From Ruminiclostridium sp. (GTDB lineage Bacteria; Bacillota; Clostridia; Oscillospirales; Ruminococcaceae): a stretch of DNA of 64,000 bases. How positions within the stretch are numbered: the stretch's first letter is position 1; each line of letters opens with the position of its first letter. Below the pieces are notes generated by a model. That model searched no databases. It was not told the DNA's origin and saw only the letters and a list, made by a program, of their open reading frames with translations. This document shows, piece after piece, positions 17,320 through 27,400 of this stretch. The position numbers were made by a program, and so were the translations under genes. The stretch is taken from the NCBI GenBank assembly GCA_017472865.1, contig JAFUNV010000157.1:1-64000 (forward strand), written 5' to 3'.

Positions 17320-18177
17320 TTATAGCGCGTTTGCTCCCGAAACGATTTCGTTGATTTCATTTGTGATTTTTTCCTGTCGTGCTCTGTTATAGATAAGCGA
17401 CAGGTTTTCAATCATCTGGTCTGCGTTATCCGTTGCGTTTTCCATTGCCGTACGTCTTGCGCCCTGTTCAGAAGCGTAGGACTCGACAATGCCGCAGTTA
17501 AGCAGACTCATTATAAATTTCGGAACTATACGGTTGAAAACCGCTTCGGGGGAAGGGTCATAGGTAATAAGGCCCATATCTTCGCCCTCGCCTGTTTCCA
17601 TTCCGCAGATAGGAAGCAGCTTCATCTGCTCGGGGTTCTGCACAAGGGGCGACACGAACGCCGTATAGAAAAGGCGTACCTCGTCAACCTCGCCTGAGCT
17701 GAACATTTCTGTTGCGATATTTGCAATATCGGCGCAGTGAGCAGTTTTTACATGGTCAGCAAGATAAGGGTAGCTGCCCACCAGCTCATAATCACGCTTT
17801 TCAAAATATTCAACAGCTTTTCTTCCGATTGCAATAATTTTCGGATTTTTTTCATCTCCGCTGTGTGCGGCAACCGCAGCCTTCAGGATATTTGAGTTAT
17901 ATCCGCCCGCTAAGCCTCTGTCGCCCGCAATAACAATAAAGAGGCGGCGCTTTACGGGACGGTCTTCGGTGTAGACTGTTGTAAAATCCTTTTTAACCGA
18001 CGCAATTTCCGAAAGCAGGGTATACTGCGCCTCAAAATAGGGACGAGCCGCCTCGGCTCTCTGCTTCGCACGGCGCAGCTTCGAGGAGGATACAAGCTCC
18101 ATCGCCTTGGTTATCTGTTTTGTGGAACCAACGCTGCGTATGCGGCGCTTGATGTCCTTCATATTACCTGTTGCCAA
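17320..18177 (-). CDS. atpG: ATP synthase F1 gamma subunit
   Basis: 285 residues. The N-terminus MATGNMKDIKRRIRSVGSTK and the C-terminus NATDNADQMIENLSLIYNRARQEKITNEI are the coiled-coil ends of the rotor shaft. The start codon is TTG at 18177, which fits family members that begin with this sequence; ATG 18162 would remove five residues. Its upstream neighbour is not atpA but two extra small genes. Confidence 0.95.
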   Translation of the reverse strand: MATGNMKDIKRRIRSVGSTKQITKAMELVSSSKLRRAKQRAEAARPYFEAQYTLLSEIASVKKDFTTVYTEDRPVKRRLFIVIAGDRGLAGGYNSNILKAAVAAHSGDEKNPKIIAIGRKAVEYFEKRDYELVGSYPYLADHVKTAHCADIANIATEMFSSGEVDEVRLFYTAFVSPLVQNPEQMKLLPICGMETGEGEDMGLITYDPSPEAVFNRIVPKFIMSLLNCGIVESYASEQGARRTAMENATDNADQMIENLSLIYNRARQEKITNEINEIVSGANAL

Positions 18178-18197
18178 GTTTAATCACACCCTGTTCC

Positions 18198-18317
18198 TTA
18201 AAAGTCGCTCTTGATGTATACAACCTTCTTACCTAAATACACTGCGGCTGCAAGCAGCAGTGTAATAACGGAGAGGCTGATTGAAACTATGCTTAAAACG
18301 AATGCACACTTGTTCAT
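18198..18317 (-). CDS. 39-residue single-helix membrane protein inside the ATP synthase operon
   Basis: The frame begins at ATG 18317 behind GAAAGGA and codes for MNKCAFVLSIVSISLSVITL, then a run LLAAAVYLG and a basic end (KKVVYIKSDF). It is one hydrophobic helix with a positively charged tail. It lies 31 bp after the preceding gene and 20 bp before the atpG start, so it is in the operon. I do not recognise it. It might be an accessory of the Fo membrane part or simply a passenger. Confidence 0.6.
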   Translation of the reverse strand: MNKCAFVLSIVSISLSVITLLLAAAVYLGKKVVYIKSDF

Positions 18318-18348
18318 AATGCTAACATTTCCTTTCTTGCCGAAGAAA

Positions 18349-18927
18349 TCAGAGAGCCTTGATTACGTACTTATCCACGTGATAGCGGTGAGTACCCTTT
18401 TCTCCGCTGCCCTCTTCCTCCATTTCAAAGCCTGTTTTCTTGACGAGCCCGAAAAGATGCTCGGCTACGAGCTTCATTTCACCTGCTTCAAGACGATGCA
18501 GGGCAGGGTCGTCAAAGAATATATTGCCCGAGGGATACTGGCTGTATTCTTCTTTTACTGTCCAGTCGATACGATTTGCCTTTACAGTTATCGTAGCGAT
18601 GGACTGGGGAAATCTTGAAATTTCCTCTGCTGCTTTCTTGATGAGACTATGCTCAAGCACCTTTGGGTCTGCCTGAACCATGTTCTTCATCATTTCTGCC
18701 TTGCGCTTTTCAGCGGCAGCACGGGCTTTTTCCTGTGCTGCGGCCTCTGCTGCAGCCTTCTTTTCGGCAGCGGCTTTCGCCTTTTCATCTGCCTTCTTGT
18801 CAGCCGCGGAGTCGTTCTTGCTCTTCTTTGCGGAATCCTCGCCGAAATACTTCTTCAGAAGAAAATATACCAGCGCTGCACCGCCCACAATAACTACTAC
18901 CGCGATTATTACAGTTAAAAAATCCAT
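18349..18927 (-). CDS. Unrecognised membrane-anchored coiled-coil protein between atpA and atpG
   Basis: 192 residues. An N-terminal membrane helix (about 3-25) is followed by a Lys/Ala/Glu coiled coil (about 30-85) and a C-terminal domain (about 90-192) with ITVKANRIDWTVKEEY, SGNIFFDD and a basic end. ATG 18927 has AAGGAAAAAG before it and is 18 bp behind atpA. The helix plus coiled coil recalls the shape of Fo subunit b, but the C-terminal domain is not that of b or delta, and a normal b subunit is present upstream. The function is unknown; position suggests a role in, or regulation of, the synthase. Confidence 0.8.
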   Translation of the reverse strand: MDFLTVIIAVVVIVGGAALVYFLLKKYFGEDSAKKSKNDSAADKKADEKAKAAAEKKAAAEAAAQEKARAAAEKRKAEMMKNMVQADPKVLEHSLIKKAAEEISRFPQSIATITVKANRIDWTVKEEYSQYPSGNIFFDDPALHRLEAGEMKLVAEHLFGLVKKTGFEMEEEGSGEKGTHRYHVDKYVIKAL

Positions 18928-18945
18928 ATCTTTTTCCTTACAGCA

Positions 18946-20448
18946 TTAAAAGCTTGCTGCAAACTCAGAGAGAACCTTCTTGAGTTTTTCTTCGTTCTCG
19001 GGAGTGAGAACCTTTTCTTTCTTTATACTGTCAGCAATATCAGCGTGGTTGGACGCGATATGTGCAAACAGCTCGGTTTCAAATTCAGCTACTCTTTCTA
19101 CGGGGATATCCTTAAGATAATTGTTGATAACCGCATAGATGATAATAACCTGATTTTCAACAGAAATAGGAGCGGACTGAGGCTGCTTTAATACTGCCAC
19201 TATTCTTTCGCCCTTTGCAAGACGGCTCTTTGTATCTGCGTCAAGGTCGGAGCCGAACTGAGAGAACGCCTGTAATTCTCTGTACTGAGAATATTCAAGC
19301 TTTAAGGAGCCCGAAACCTTCTTCATAGCCTTAATCTGAGCAGAACCACCTACTCGGGATACGGAGATACCGGGGTTAACCGCGGGACGTACACCCGAAT
19401 TGAACAGCTCGGTTTCAAGGAATATCTGACCGTCGGTAATTGAAATTACGTTGGTCGGGATATACGCAGAAACGTCGCCTGCCTGTGTTTCGATGATAGG
19501 AAGGGCAGTCAGCGAGCCGCCGCCGTATTCCTCATTGAGGTTAGCCGCACGCTCGAGGAGTCTTGAATGGAGATAGAATACATCTCCGGGGTAAGCCTCA
19601 CGTCCCGGCGGTCTCTTTAAGAGGAGAGAGAGTGCACGGTATGCAACCGCGTGCTTGGACAGGTCATCATAGATAATGAGGACGTCCTTGCCCTTTTCCA
19701 TAAAGTATTCACCCATTGCACAGCCTGAATAGGGAGCAATGTACTGAAGAGGAGCAAGCTCAGAGGCGGTAGCGGAAACTACGATTGTGTAGTCCATAGC
19801 GCCTGCGTTTTTCAGCTGTTCTACAACAGTTGCAACGGTAGAGGACTTCTGACCGATAGCAACGTAGATACAGAGAACGCCTGTTTCCTTCTGGTTGATG
19901 ATAGTATCAACGGCGATAGCAGTTTTACCTGTCTGACGGTCGCCGATAATAAGCTCACGCTGACCTCTGCCTATGGGAATCATGGAGTCGATAGCCTTGA
20001 TACCTGTCTGGAGAGGTGTGTCAACGGACTTTCTTGTGATAATACCGGGGGCGATTTTTTCAATAGGACGTACCTCGGAGGTTACAACGGGACCCTTGCC
20101 GTCAATAGGTTCGCCAAGGGAGTTTACAACTCTGCCGAGGAGTGCGTCGCCCACAGGAACGGAAATAATCTTTCCTGTTCTCTTTACTGCCGCGCCCTCT
20201 TTAATATCTGCGTCGGAACCCAGCATAACTGCGCCTACGAAATCCTGCTCTAAGTTGAGCGCCATACACTGAACGCCGTTCTCAAATTCGAGAAGCTCGT
20301 TCATCATACAGTTTTCAAGCCCGTGTATTCTTACAATACCGTCGCCCACGGTGATAACCGTACCTGTATCGGTAAGCTGGATTTTAGATTCAAACGCCTT
20401 GATTTTAGATTTTAATATCCCTGTTATTTCATCAGGACGTAATTCCAT
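18946..20448 (-). CDS. atpA: ATP synthase F1 alpha subunit
   Basis: 500 residues with N-terminal [17 protein letters not shown], the P-loop [15 protein letters not shown] (about 169-183) and the region [15 protein letters not shown], which includes the family Arg near the catalytic site. It forms the non-catalytic nucleotide sites. About 74 bp separate it from atpH. Confidence 0.98.
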   Translation of the reverse strand: MELRPDEITGILKSKIKAFESKIQLTDTGTVITVGDGIVRIHGLENCMMNELLEFENGVQCMALNLEQDFVGAVMLGSDADIKEGAAVKRTGKIISVPVGDALLGRVVNSLGEPIDGKGPVVTSEVRPIEKIAPGIITRKSVDTPLQTGIKAIDSMIPIGRGQRELIIGDRQTGKTAIAVDTIINQKETGVLCIYVAIGQKSSTVATVVEQLKNAGAMDYTIVVSATASELAPLQYIAPYSGCAMGEYFMEKGKDVLIIYDDLSKHAVAYRALSLLLKRPPGREAYPGDVFYLHSRLLERAANLNEEYGGGSLTALPIIETQAGDVSAYIPTNVISITDGQIFLETELFNSGVRPAVNPGISVSRVGGSAQIKAMKKVSGSLKLEYSQYRELQAFSQFGSDLDADTKSRLAKGERIVAVLKQPQSAPISVENQVIIIYAVINNYLKDIPVERVAEFETELFAHIASNHADIADSIKKEKVLTPENEEKLKKVLSEFAASF

Positions 20449-20522
20449 ATTTCTTAACCATTCCCTTCTGTCCGACCGAATTAATCGGTACTCTGAAGTC
20501 TGAGTTATGCGCGTTTGCGCTT

Positions 20523-21071
20523 TTAACAGATAACACTTCCGATTTCAGCCTTGAGTGCGTCAAGACGCGCCTTAACGCTTCCGTCAAAGCTCTTGCTGCC
20601 GTATTTTAAGACGATACCGCCGATAAGAGAGGAGTCAATCTCCTCCTTAAGGGTTATTGTCTTTCCTGTAACCTGTGTCATTTTCAGCTTTATCTTCGCC
20701 TTCAGTTCCTCGCTCAGCGGCGCGGTGGTTACCACGGTTATTTCCGCGATACCGAGACGCTCGTTGCAGCGTGAGGAAAAATAGCGGTTTATCTTACCGA
20801 AGAACTCAAGTCGTCCGTTTTCGGCAAGAATCATAAGAAAACGATAGGTATAATCGGAAACTCTGCCCTCGAAAGCGTCCTTTATAAGGGACATTTTCTC
20901 TTCAGCAGAAACGGTAGGAGTCTTTGAAAGCTTTATAAACTCGGGAACCTGTTCAAGAATTTCGCCTACCGAAGCAAGCTCGCCCTGAACGGTTTTGAGC
21001 ATTCCTGCGTTTTCCTCAAGTATAAGCTCGAAAAGTGCGTCACCGTAGTTTTTTTCAACAATTCCCGTCAT
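20523..21071 (-). CDS. atpH: ATP synthase F1 delta subunit
   Basis: 182 residues. An N-terminal helical domain (about 1-105) and a C-terminal part with [18 protein letters not shown] and the family signature [20 protein letters not shown]. It joins the peripheral stalk to alpha. It starts 26 bp after atpF. Confidence 0.95.
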   Translation of the reverse strand: MTGIVEKNYGDALFELILEENAGMLKTVQGELASVGEILEQVPEFIKLSKTPTVSAEEKMSLIKDAFEGRVSDYTYRFLMILAENGRLEFFGKINRYFSSRCNERLGIAEITVVTTAPLSEELKAKIKLKMTQVTGKTITLKEEIDSSLIGGIVLKYGSKSFDGSVKARLDALKAEIGSVIC

Positions 21072-21097
21072 TTCCGACCTTTCCTTTCCATCGGAGC

Positions 21098-21649
21098 TTA
21101 TTCATTTCCGACTTCAGCGATAAACTTATTAATAAGCGCTTCGTTGTCCTTTGCGGAAATTTCCTTTTCACAGACTTTTTCGCTCGCCATGATTACGATA
21201 TCGGCAATCTGGTCCTTGATTTCGTTGATTGCCTTCTTCTTTTCAAGCTCGATGCTTTCGTCAGCCTTTACCTTAATGGCAGCGGCTTCCTGATTTGCCT
21301 GTGCGATTATTTCCGCTTCGCGCTCGCCTGCACGCTTTACAGCGGCGGAAACGATTGCGGCTGCTTCTTCCTTAGCCTTTTCAATGCGGTCGGAATATTC
21401 CTTTCTTACCGCCTCGGCTTCGGCCTGTGCCTCTTCGGCTGCCTTGATTTCAGCAGCTACCTTTTCCTTTCTCTGGTCAAGAATTGCCATAACCTTGTTA
21501 TGAAGCAGGAACTTATAGAGAAGGAAAATTATAAGCGTATTAATAAGGGTGAAAATGATCGTATCGAAATTGATGTTGACAAGCTGAAGCATATTGTCAC
21601 CGGCCTCTGCGGCAACTTCTGCATTTTCAGCCAACAGCTCTATCCACAT
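21098..21649 (-). CDS. atpF: ATP synthase Fo subunit b (peripheral stalk)
   Basis: 183 residues. One membrane helix (about 28-48; NFDTIIFTLINTLIIFLLY) is followed by a long charged coiled coil (AEIKAAEEAQAEAEAVRKEY and on). It dimerises as the stator. The start is ATG 21649. Confidence 0.95.
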   Translation of the reverse strand: MWIELLAENAEVAAEAGDNMLQLVNINFDTIIFTLINTLIIFLLYKFLLHNKVMAILDQRKEKVAAEIKAAEEAQAEAEAVRKEYSDRIEKAKEEAAAIVSAAVKRAGEREAEIIAQANQEAAAIKVKADESIELEKKKAINEIKDQIADIVIMASEKVCEKEISAKDNEALINKFIAEVGNE

Positions 21650-21694
21650 TTATATGACCATTCCTTTCATTGTACGTTTAAGCCTTGATTAAAA

Positions 21695-21958
<264 letters not shown>

Positions 21959-22020
21959 TTATCCTCCGTAAAAAATTATTAACTATATTTTAAAGCACAA
22001 AAGAGTGCTTTAATAACGGT

Positions 22021-22770
22021 TTAATCTGTCTCCGCCATGGAAACGTATGCCATTGTCAGCGTTACAAAGATATAGGACTGGATAAACGCTGAGAAAAGGT
22101 CAAAATAGAGCGAAAGCACGGCAGGGATACCGATTGAAGCAAGGCCGCCCGCAATTCCGCCCAGAGCAAAATAGATAAGTCCGCCGATTACCATACCCGA
22201 AACGTTGTTGCCGAAAAGACGGAGAGCCTGTGCAACGGGGTTTGCGAAATCGCCGATGATATTGAAGGGGAGCATGAAGGGAGCAGGCTCAACATAGGAT
22301 TTGAGGAAGCCCTTAACGCCGCCTGTCTTGAACTTATTATAGAATACAAGAACAAAGGTTATAATTGCCCACGCGCCCGTAACCGATACGTCTGAGGTGG
22401 GGTTTCTGAGTCCGAAGATGCCCATGATACATGAAAGGAACACAAAACAGAACAGAGCGCCGATGTAGGGACGGTACGCCTTATAGCGGGGACCCATTGA
22501 ATCGTCAACCTGACCTGTAAAGGTGCCGACGATATATTCGGCAATCATCTGACGTCTTGAAGTGGGGACAACCTTTAAGTTGCGGCCCAGTACGAAGAAG
22601 AATATTGCCAGTACGACCATTACTACCCACTGGACAACCACGGATTCGGAAACTATCCATTCCTTTCCAAGAAAATCAAAGGTTATTGATTTGAGAGGGC
22701 CGTCAACCGTAAAGGTTCTTGCCTCTTCAGCGAGAAGTCTCATATATGCATTCGGCATAGCTTCTACCAT
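22021..22770 (-). CDS. atpB: ATP synthase Fo subunit a
   Basis: 249 residues with five to six membrane helices. The essential Arg is in AQALRLFGNNVSG, and the last helices carry SLYFDLFSAFIQSYIFVTLTMAYV. It forms the ion half-channels against the c-ring. ATG 22770 follows AAAGGAATGG. Confidence 0.97.
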   Translation of the reverse strand: MVEAMPNAYMRLLAEEARTFTVDGPLKSITFDFLGKEWIVSESVVVQWVVMVVLAIFFFVLGRNLKVVPTSRRQMIAEYIVGTFTGQVDDSMGPRYKAYRPYIGALFCFVFLSCIMGIFGLRNPTSDVSVTGAWAIITFVLVFYNKFKTGGVKGFLKSYVEPAPFMLPFNIIGDFANPVAQALRLFGNNVSGMVIGGLIYFALGGIAGGLASIGIPAVLSLYFDLFSAFIQSYIFVTLTMAYVSMAETD

Positions 22771-22784
22771 TCCTTTTCTGTGTT

Positions 22785-23186
22785 TTAATCGTCATTATAT
22801 TTCCCGCGGAAAGCCTGTATTGTGTAATAAAGCTTCGGGAAAAACAGCGGTATAACCGCTGTAAAAGGTGAAATAAGCTCAAAGGTGAGCAGCAGGGCGA
22901 GGATTACAAAAATCCCGATATAACGTGCACCGTAGGAGAAATTCGCAAGGAACTGTCCCCGCTTGAACTGCCTCGTACGGGTTATTGCGCCTGCGGTTAT
23001 GCCGATAATGAGGAAATTTGCAATCATCAGCACATTGCCTGCTATAAGCCCTGTATACAAGCGGTAATCAAAGCCCGAGGAAAAGCCGATAACCGTTATG
23101 GAAAGCACGATTATCAGGTCAAGCCCGATTATCATGGGGCTCATTTCCTTCAGCTCGTCAACAGCCTGATTCTTATTTTTTTTCAT
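22785..23186 (-). CDS. atpI: ATP synthase subunit I-like membrane protein (AtpI)
   Basis: 133 residues with four hydrophobic helices and a polar N-terminus (MKKNKNQAVDELKEM). Its place directly before atpB and its size fit AtpI, which helps c-ring assembly and may aid magnesium or sodium handling. It overlaps the next upstream gene by four bases (ATGA), suggesting coupling. Sequence likeness alone is weak; position carries the call. Confidence 0.75.
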   Translation of the reverse strand: MKKNKNQAVDELKEMSPMIIGLDLIIVLSITVIGFSSGFDYRLYTGLIAGNVLMIANFLIIGITAGAITRTRQFKRGQFLANFSYGARYIGIFVILALLLTFELISPFTAVIPLFFPKLYYTIQAFRGKYNDD

Positions 23187-23500
23187 AGTCTTTTTTTCTT
23201 TATGGTGTCGTCGTAGTAATCATGGTCGCGCCTGTCGTAGGATACCTCGGTAGTTCCTGTTCCCGACTCGGCGTTATCAAACAGCTTTATAAGCTTCTGC
23301 AGATAGCTGAAAGAGCCTGCAAGCATAGTAAGAATACCCATAGCAACGAACACAATATTGACCCAGTCGGGCCATTCAAGCCATTCTACAAGGGCTGTAC
23401 CGCCTATTACAAAAACCAGCAACGGCCCTATAACTATAAACCCGATATGGCTCGCCACAGCATATATGGCTATCGGATTATCATTTTTTCTTTTCGCCAC
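23183..23500 (-). CDS. AtpZ/AtpQ-like small membrane protein at the head of the atp genes
   Basis: 105 residues: two membrane helices (about 12-34 and 45-65) and a charged tail ending DDTIKKKRL. Two-helix AtpZ-type proteins commonly precede atpI and are thought to work with it in assembly or divalent ion transport. The overlap with atpI supports this. I could not see a decisive motif. Confidence 0.6.
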   Translation of the reverse strand: MAKRKNDNPIAIYAVASHIGFIVIGPLLVFVIGGTALVEWLEWPDWVNIVFVAMGILTMLAGSFSYLQKLIKLFDNAESGTGTTEVSYDRRDHDYYDDTIKKKRL

Positions 23501-23519
23501 AGAAACCCTCCTTGCTCAA

Positions 23520-24188
23520 TTAAAAGAGGATTGTCTTAAGGCGCCAGCCTTCCTCTGTCTTTGTCATTTCGCCCGCGAGCTTTACCTCGTCGCCGCTTGT
23601 GCGGTTATGAAGCGTGATATTTATCACACAGTCGGTCTCGCTCTGGGGTTCGATGGAAAACTGAGGATTTTCCCAGGAAATATCATAATCCATAGGCGTA
23701 AAGTTTGCGATAATACCTAAATCACCGTTGTTACGTTCCTTATAAATGGGGCCGTAGCTCAGGGGGTTGGACTTTACGGTTCTTGCCTGCTCGGTAAGGA
23801 AGGTGGAATCAACCAGCTCCTCAAGCTGTGCAAGAGAGGTATATTCATCACTGTCCACGGTGTAATAGCCGTCCTCGGGAGTATTTCCGTAGGGCTCATC
23901 CTTGTGGTCCATGCCATGAATATAGTAAAGGGAAAGCACTTCGTAATTGTTCGCCACAAGCTCCTGCGCCGCGTCCTTCATCTCCTCGGCAAGCGCATCG
24001 TCAACCTCAAAGCCCACAGGCTGGGCAGCGGTGGTGGTTGTGGTAGTTTCGGGGGTTTTATCAACCTTTTCGGAAGCTGGAGCGACATTCATTACTATAA
24101 TAAACGCTGCAATTGCCGCAACAACGCCCGCAGAAAGGAACCCTACATAAAGAGGTGTGCTTTCGGGGTATTTGCCTTTTATACTCAT
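23520..24188 (-). CDS. Membrane-anchored Thr-linker protein leading the atp operon (possibly IseA-like)
   Basis: 222 residues. An N-terminal helix (about 13-35) and a short Thr linker (TPETTTTTTAA) precede an extracytoplasmic domain (about 55-222) containing LVANNYEVLSLYYIHG, YTSLAQLEELVDSTF and EGWRLKTILF. The outline (a Leu/Tyr-rich start, a Phe-Leu-Thr segment, a final beta hairpin with W and L) recalls the IseA type of DL-endopeptidase inhibitor, but I hold this loosely. It lies 19 bp upstream of the AtpZ-like gene and appears to be the first gene of the operon. Confidence 0.75.
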   Translation of the reverse strand: MSIKGKYPESTPLYVGFLSAGVVAAIAAFIIVMNVAPASEKVDKTPETTTTTTAAQPVGFEVDDALAEEMKDAAQELVANNYEVLSLYYIHGMDHKDEPYGNTPEDGYYTVDSDEYTSLAQLEELVDSTFLTEQARTVKSNPLSYGPIYKERNNGDLGIIANFTPMDYDISWENPQFSIEPQSETDCVINITLHNRTSGDEVKLAGEMTKTEEGWRLKTILF

Positions 24189-24268
24189 AGTTTAATTCAA
24201 ATCCTTTTTTATATGATAAATAGCATTTTATTTCTCTTGGTATAATTCACCAGATTAAAGATATAATT

Positions 24269-24297
24269 ATTATACTATAATTTTGGTGAAAAATCAA
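24269..24297 (-). promoter_or_regulatory. Promoter of the ATP synthase operon
   Basis: Minus strand -35 TTGATT (24297-24292), 17 bp spacer, -10 TATAAT (24274-24269). It lies 80 bp upstream of the first gene. The remainder of 24189-24423 is AT-rich; I see no convincing promoter for the plus-strand gene. Confidence 0.75.
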
Positions 24298-24423
24298 GGG
24301 CAATCTGATAAATTTTTAATTATATTTCACAATTCTTTTCCATTTATTTGTTTTTCGGGGATTAATAAACTGTAAAATACGGGCAATAATGTTTTTATAC
24401 ATAATACTGAAAGGATAAGAATT

Positions 24424-27400
24424 ATGAACCGACAAAGGCTGAAACCACTGAAAAGGGAACTGCGAAATCTGAAAAAATTTTTCATCGGCATGAAAAAATA
24501 CCGTCTTGCGGCAGAGGTGCAGGCTCTAATTGACGCAATGCCCGAATACGAAGTGCTGTACGGTGAAAAGCTGCCCCTTATTTCGGAGCTTGTGCAGAAT
24601 GAAAAGGAGCTCACTACCGAAAAACTGACCGAGATACTGGAGCCTGTAAGCGAAAAGCTCCGCAACAGTGATTTTTCCGCTCTGCCGTGGCAAGTAAGAT
24701 TTGCCCTTATACGAAAAGCCGCCCACTCGCCCGAAGCTGAAAACGCTTATTACTGCGCAGGAGATATTGACTTTGAAGAAATCGGCAACCGCCTTAACCC
24801 TCTCCACCTGTGCTTCATGGAGGACGAAGGCTATCGCCTCAGCAATTCCGATACCCGCAGCGCAGTGCGCTTCAGAACGGAAAAAATCTCTGCCGAGGCT
24901 GAAATTCCCGAGGAGCGGCTGTCACGCGAATACATGAAAATTGCCGCTAATAACAATATCAGCGTATGTCAGGCGGTATGGCGGGACTATCAACGTGTTT
25001 TTCCCTACGCAAATCCGCTTTTCTATATCTGCACTCTAGCGACCGTTGCGGTTATGATAACTCTTATTGCAATCTTCTGTTCAAATCTGTGGGTGGGACT
25101 CAGCGTTTTCGTCCCTGCCATGGGTGCGGCCAAGGTTATAATTGACCGCAGTATGCTGAGCTTCGGAGAAGCTCCCCATACTGCCATGTATACCATGGAG
25201 GAAGCGCAAAAGCACAAGGTCGTCTGCGTTCTCAGCGTTCTTGCCGACTCGCCTGGAAGCATACGTGACGGAATTTCAAAGCTAAGACAGGCGAAGATAC
25301 GCAACAACTCTGAGAATATCCGTTTCTGCCTGCTGTGTGACCTGCCGCCTTCGGAAAACAGGGAGGGGGAAATGGACGAAGAAATACTGAACGCTGTCAA
25401 AGAGGATAACAGCGGGTTCTGTATCCTTGTGCGGCACCGTGATTTCAGCCGCACTCAGGGTCTTTATCAGGGGAAGGAACGCAAAAGAGGCGCAATTGAC
25501 GACCTGATTCGTTTTATCTGCGGGGAAAGCATGGATTTCCGCCTTACCGCCGGCGAAATCGGAGCTTTAAGGGGCGCACCCTTTATCTGCGCTCTGGATT
25601 ATGACACAGTGCCCTTTATGGATACGATAAATTCTCTTGTAGCGGCAGCTATACACCCTGTAAATTCGGAATACGGAGCAATTACTCCCCGTATAACAAC
25701 CTCGCTCAGCTCCTCAGCACGGACAGGCCTGTCGCGGCTCTGGGGCGGAAACGGCGGCTGCAGCCGTGCAAGCGTATACGACAGTACCGATACAGAGCTT
25801 TATTCCGCACGCTTCGGAGAGGGAACCTTTACGGGAAAGGGGCTTATCCGCGTACGTGATTTTTATGAAAAGATTTCGGGTGTATTCCCTGAAGAAAAAA
25901 TCCTGTCCCATGATATTCTTGAGGGCGGTATTCTTAAAGTCCTGTACTGCGGAGAGGTTGAGTTCAACGACAGCTTTCCCCCTACCACAAAGGGCTTTTT
26001 CCGCCGTGCGCACCGCTGGCTGAGAGGAGATTTTCAGAACGTACGCTTTGTAACGAACGAGAATTTTTCAGCTCTCACCGCCTTTAAGCTGTCCGACAAT
26101 ATTCGCCGCGGTCTTGAACCCATATACAGCCTTTCAGCTCTGTTTCTCTCTGCATTTTTCGGCTACACCGTGCCTGCGGCGATTGTCCTTGTCTGCCTTG
26201 CACTGCCTTATCTTTCGGGGCTTATTCCCGCAGCAGTGAGGGGCTTCGGTTTTTCCAACACGCGCGAATTCTATTCACCCTTTCTTTCCCTTTCAAGAAC
26301 GCTGATTTCTCAGCTTTTCGGAGAAATAATCTTTCTCGCGAAGAACGCCGTGCTCTCCGCCGATGCGCTCATACGCACGATTTTCCGCATGATAACAGGT
26401 AAAAATCTGCTGGAATGGCAGACCGCTTCTGCACTGGACAATATCGGCGCAATCGGCTACGGCAGCTTTATAATTCCCGAACTGGTTTCGCTGGCACTGT
26501 TTATTGTAAGCCTTATTTTCGGTAATATCCTGACCGCTATTGCCGCTTTATTCATGCTTTCCGCGCTCCCTGCGGCTATATGCCTCGACCGCGTGCTGAA
26601 AAATAATCCCGTGAGAATAAACAGCAATGACAGAGAAAAGCTTATCACCGAAGCGCGGAAGCACTGGAGCTTTTTCAGGGATTATGTCACAGAGGAGGAA
26701 AATTTTCTCCCGCCTGACAATGTCCAGTACACCCCTGTTTACCGTGTGGCAAGGCGCACTTCTCCTACGAACACGGGAATGTACCTTTTATCCTGTGTTT
26801 CGGCGGCAGAGCTTATGATAATTGACGAGGAAACGGCACTGACCTGTATTTCCCGTACACTTGAAACAGTGGAAAAGCTGGAAAAATACAAGGGTAATCT
26901 CTATAACTGGTACAGTACGGCGGATTTATCCGTATCGGGCAGTTTCGTTTCCTCGGTGGACAGCGGTAATTTTCTGTGCTGTCTGACTGCCGTAAAGGAA
27001 TGGATAAAGGAAAAGCAGGGAAAGTCTGCGCTTGTAAGAAGAGCAGAAAAAATTATTGCCGACGCCGACCTTACAGTGTTCTACAACAGGGCAAGGGGGC
27101 TTTTTTCCACAGGTATTGACGCAAAAACAGGAAAGCTCACCCCCAACTGCTACGATATGCTTATGTCGGAAGCCCGTATGCTCAGCTATTTCGCAATTGC
27201 TTCGGGTCAGGTGCCCGTAAAGCACTGGCGGTCTCTGGCACGCACCATGAGCAAAAGCGGAAAATATGCAGGACCCGTGGCGTGGACAGGGACAATGTTT
27301 GAATTTTTCATGCCCGAGCTTCTGCTGGATTCACGAAGAGGCAGTCTCACATACGAGGCTCTCAAATACGCCGTTCACTGTCAGAGAGAACGAGGCAGGA

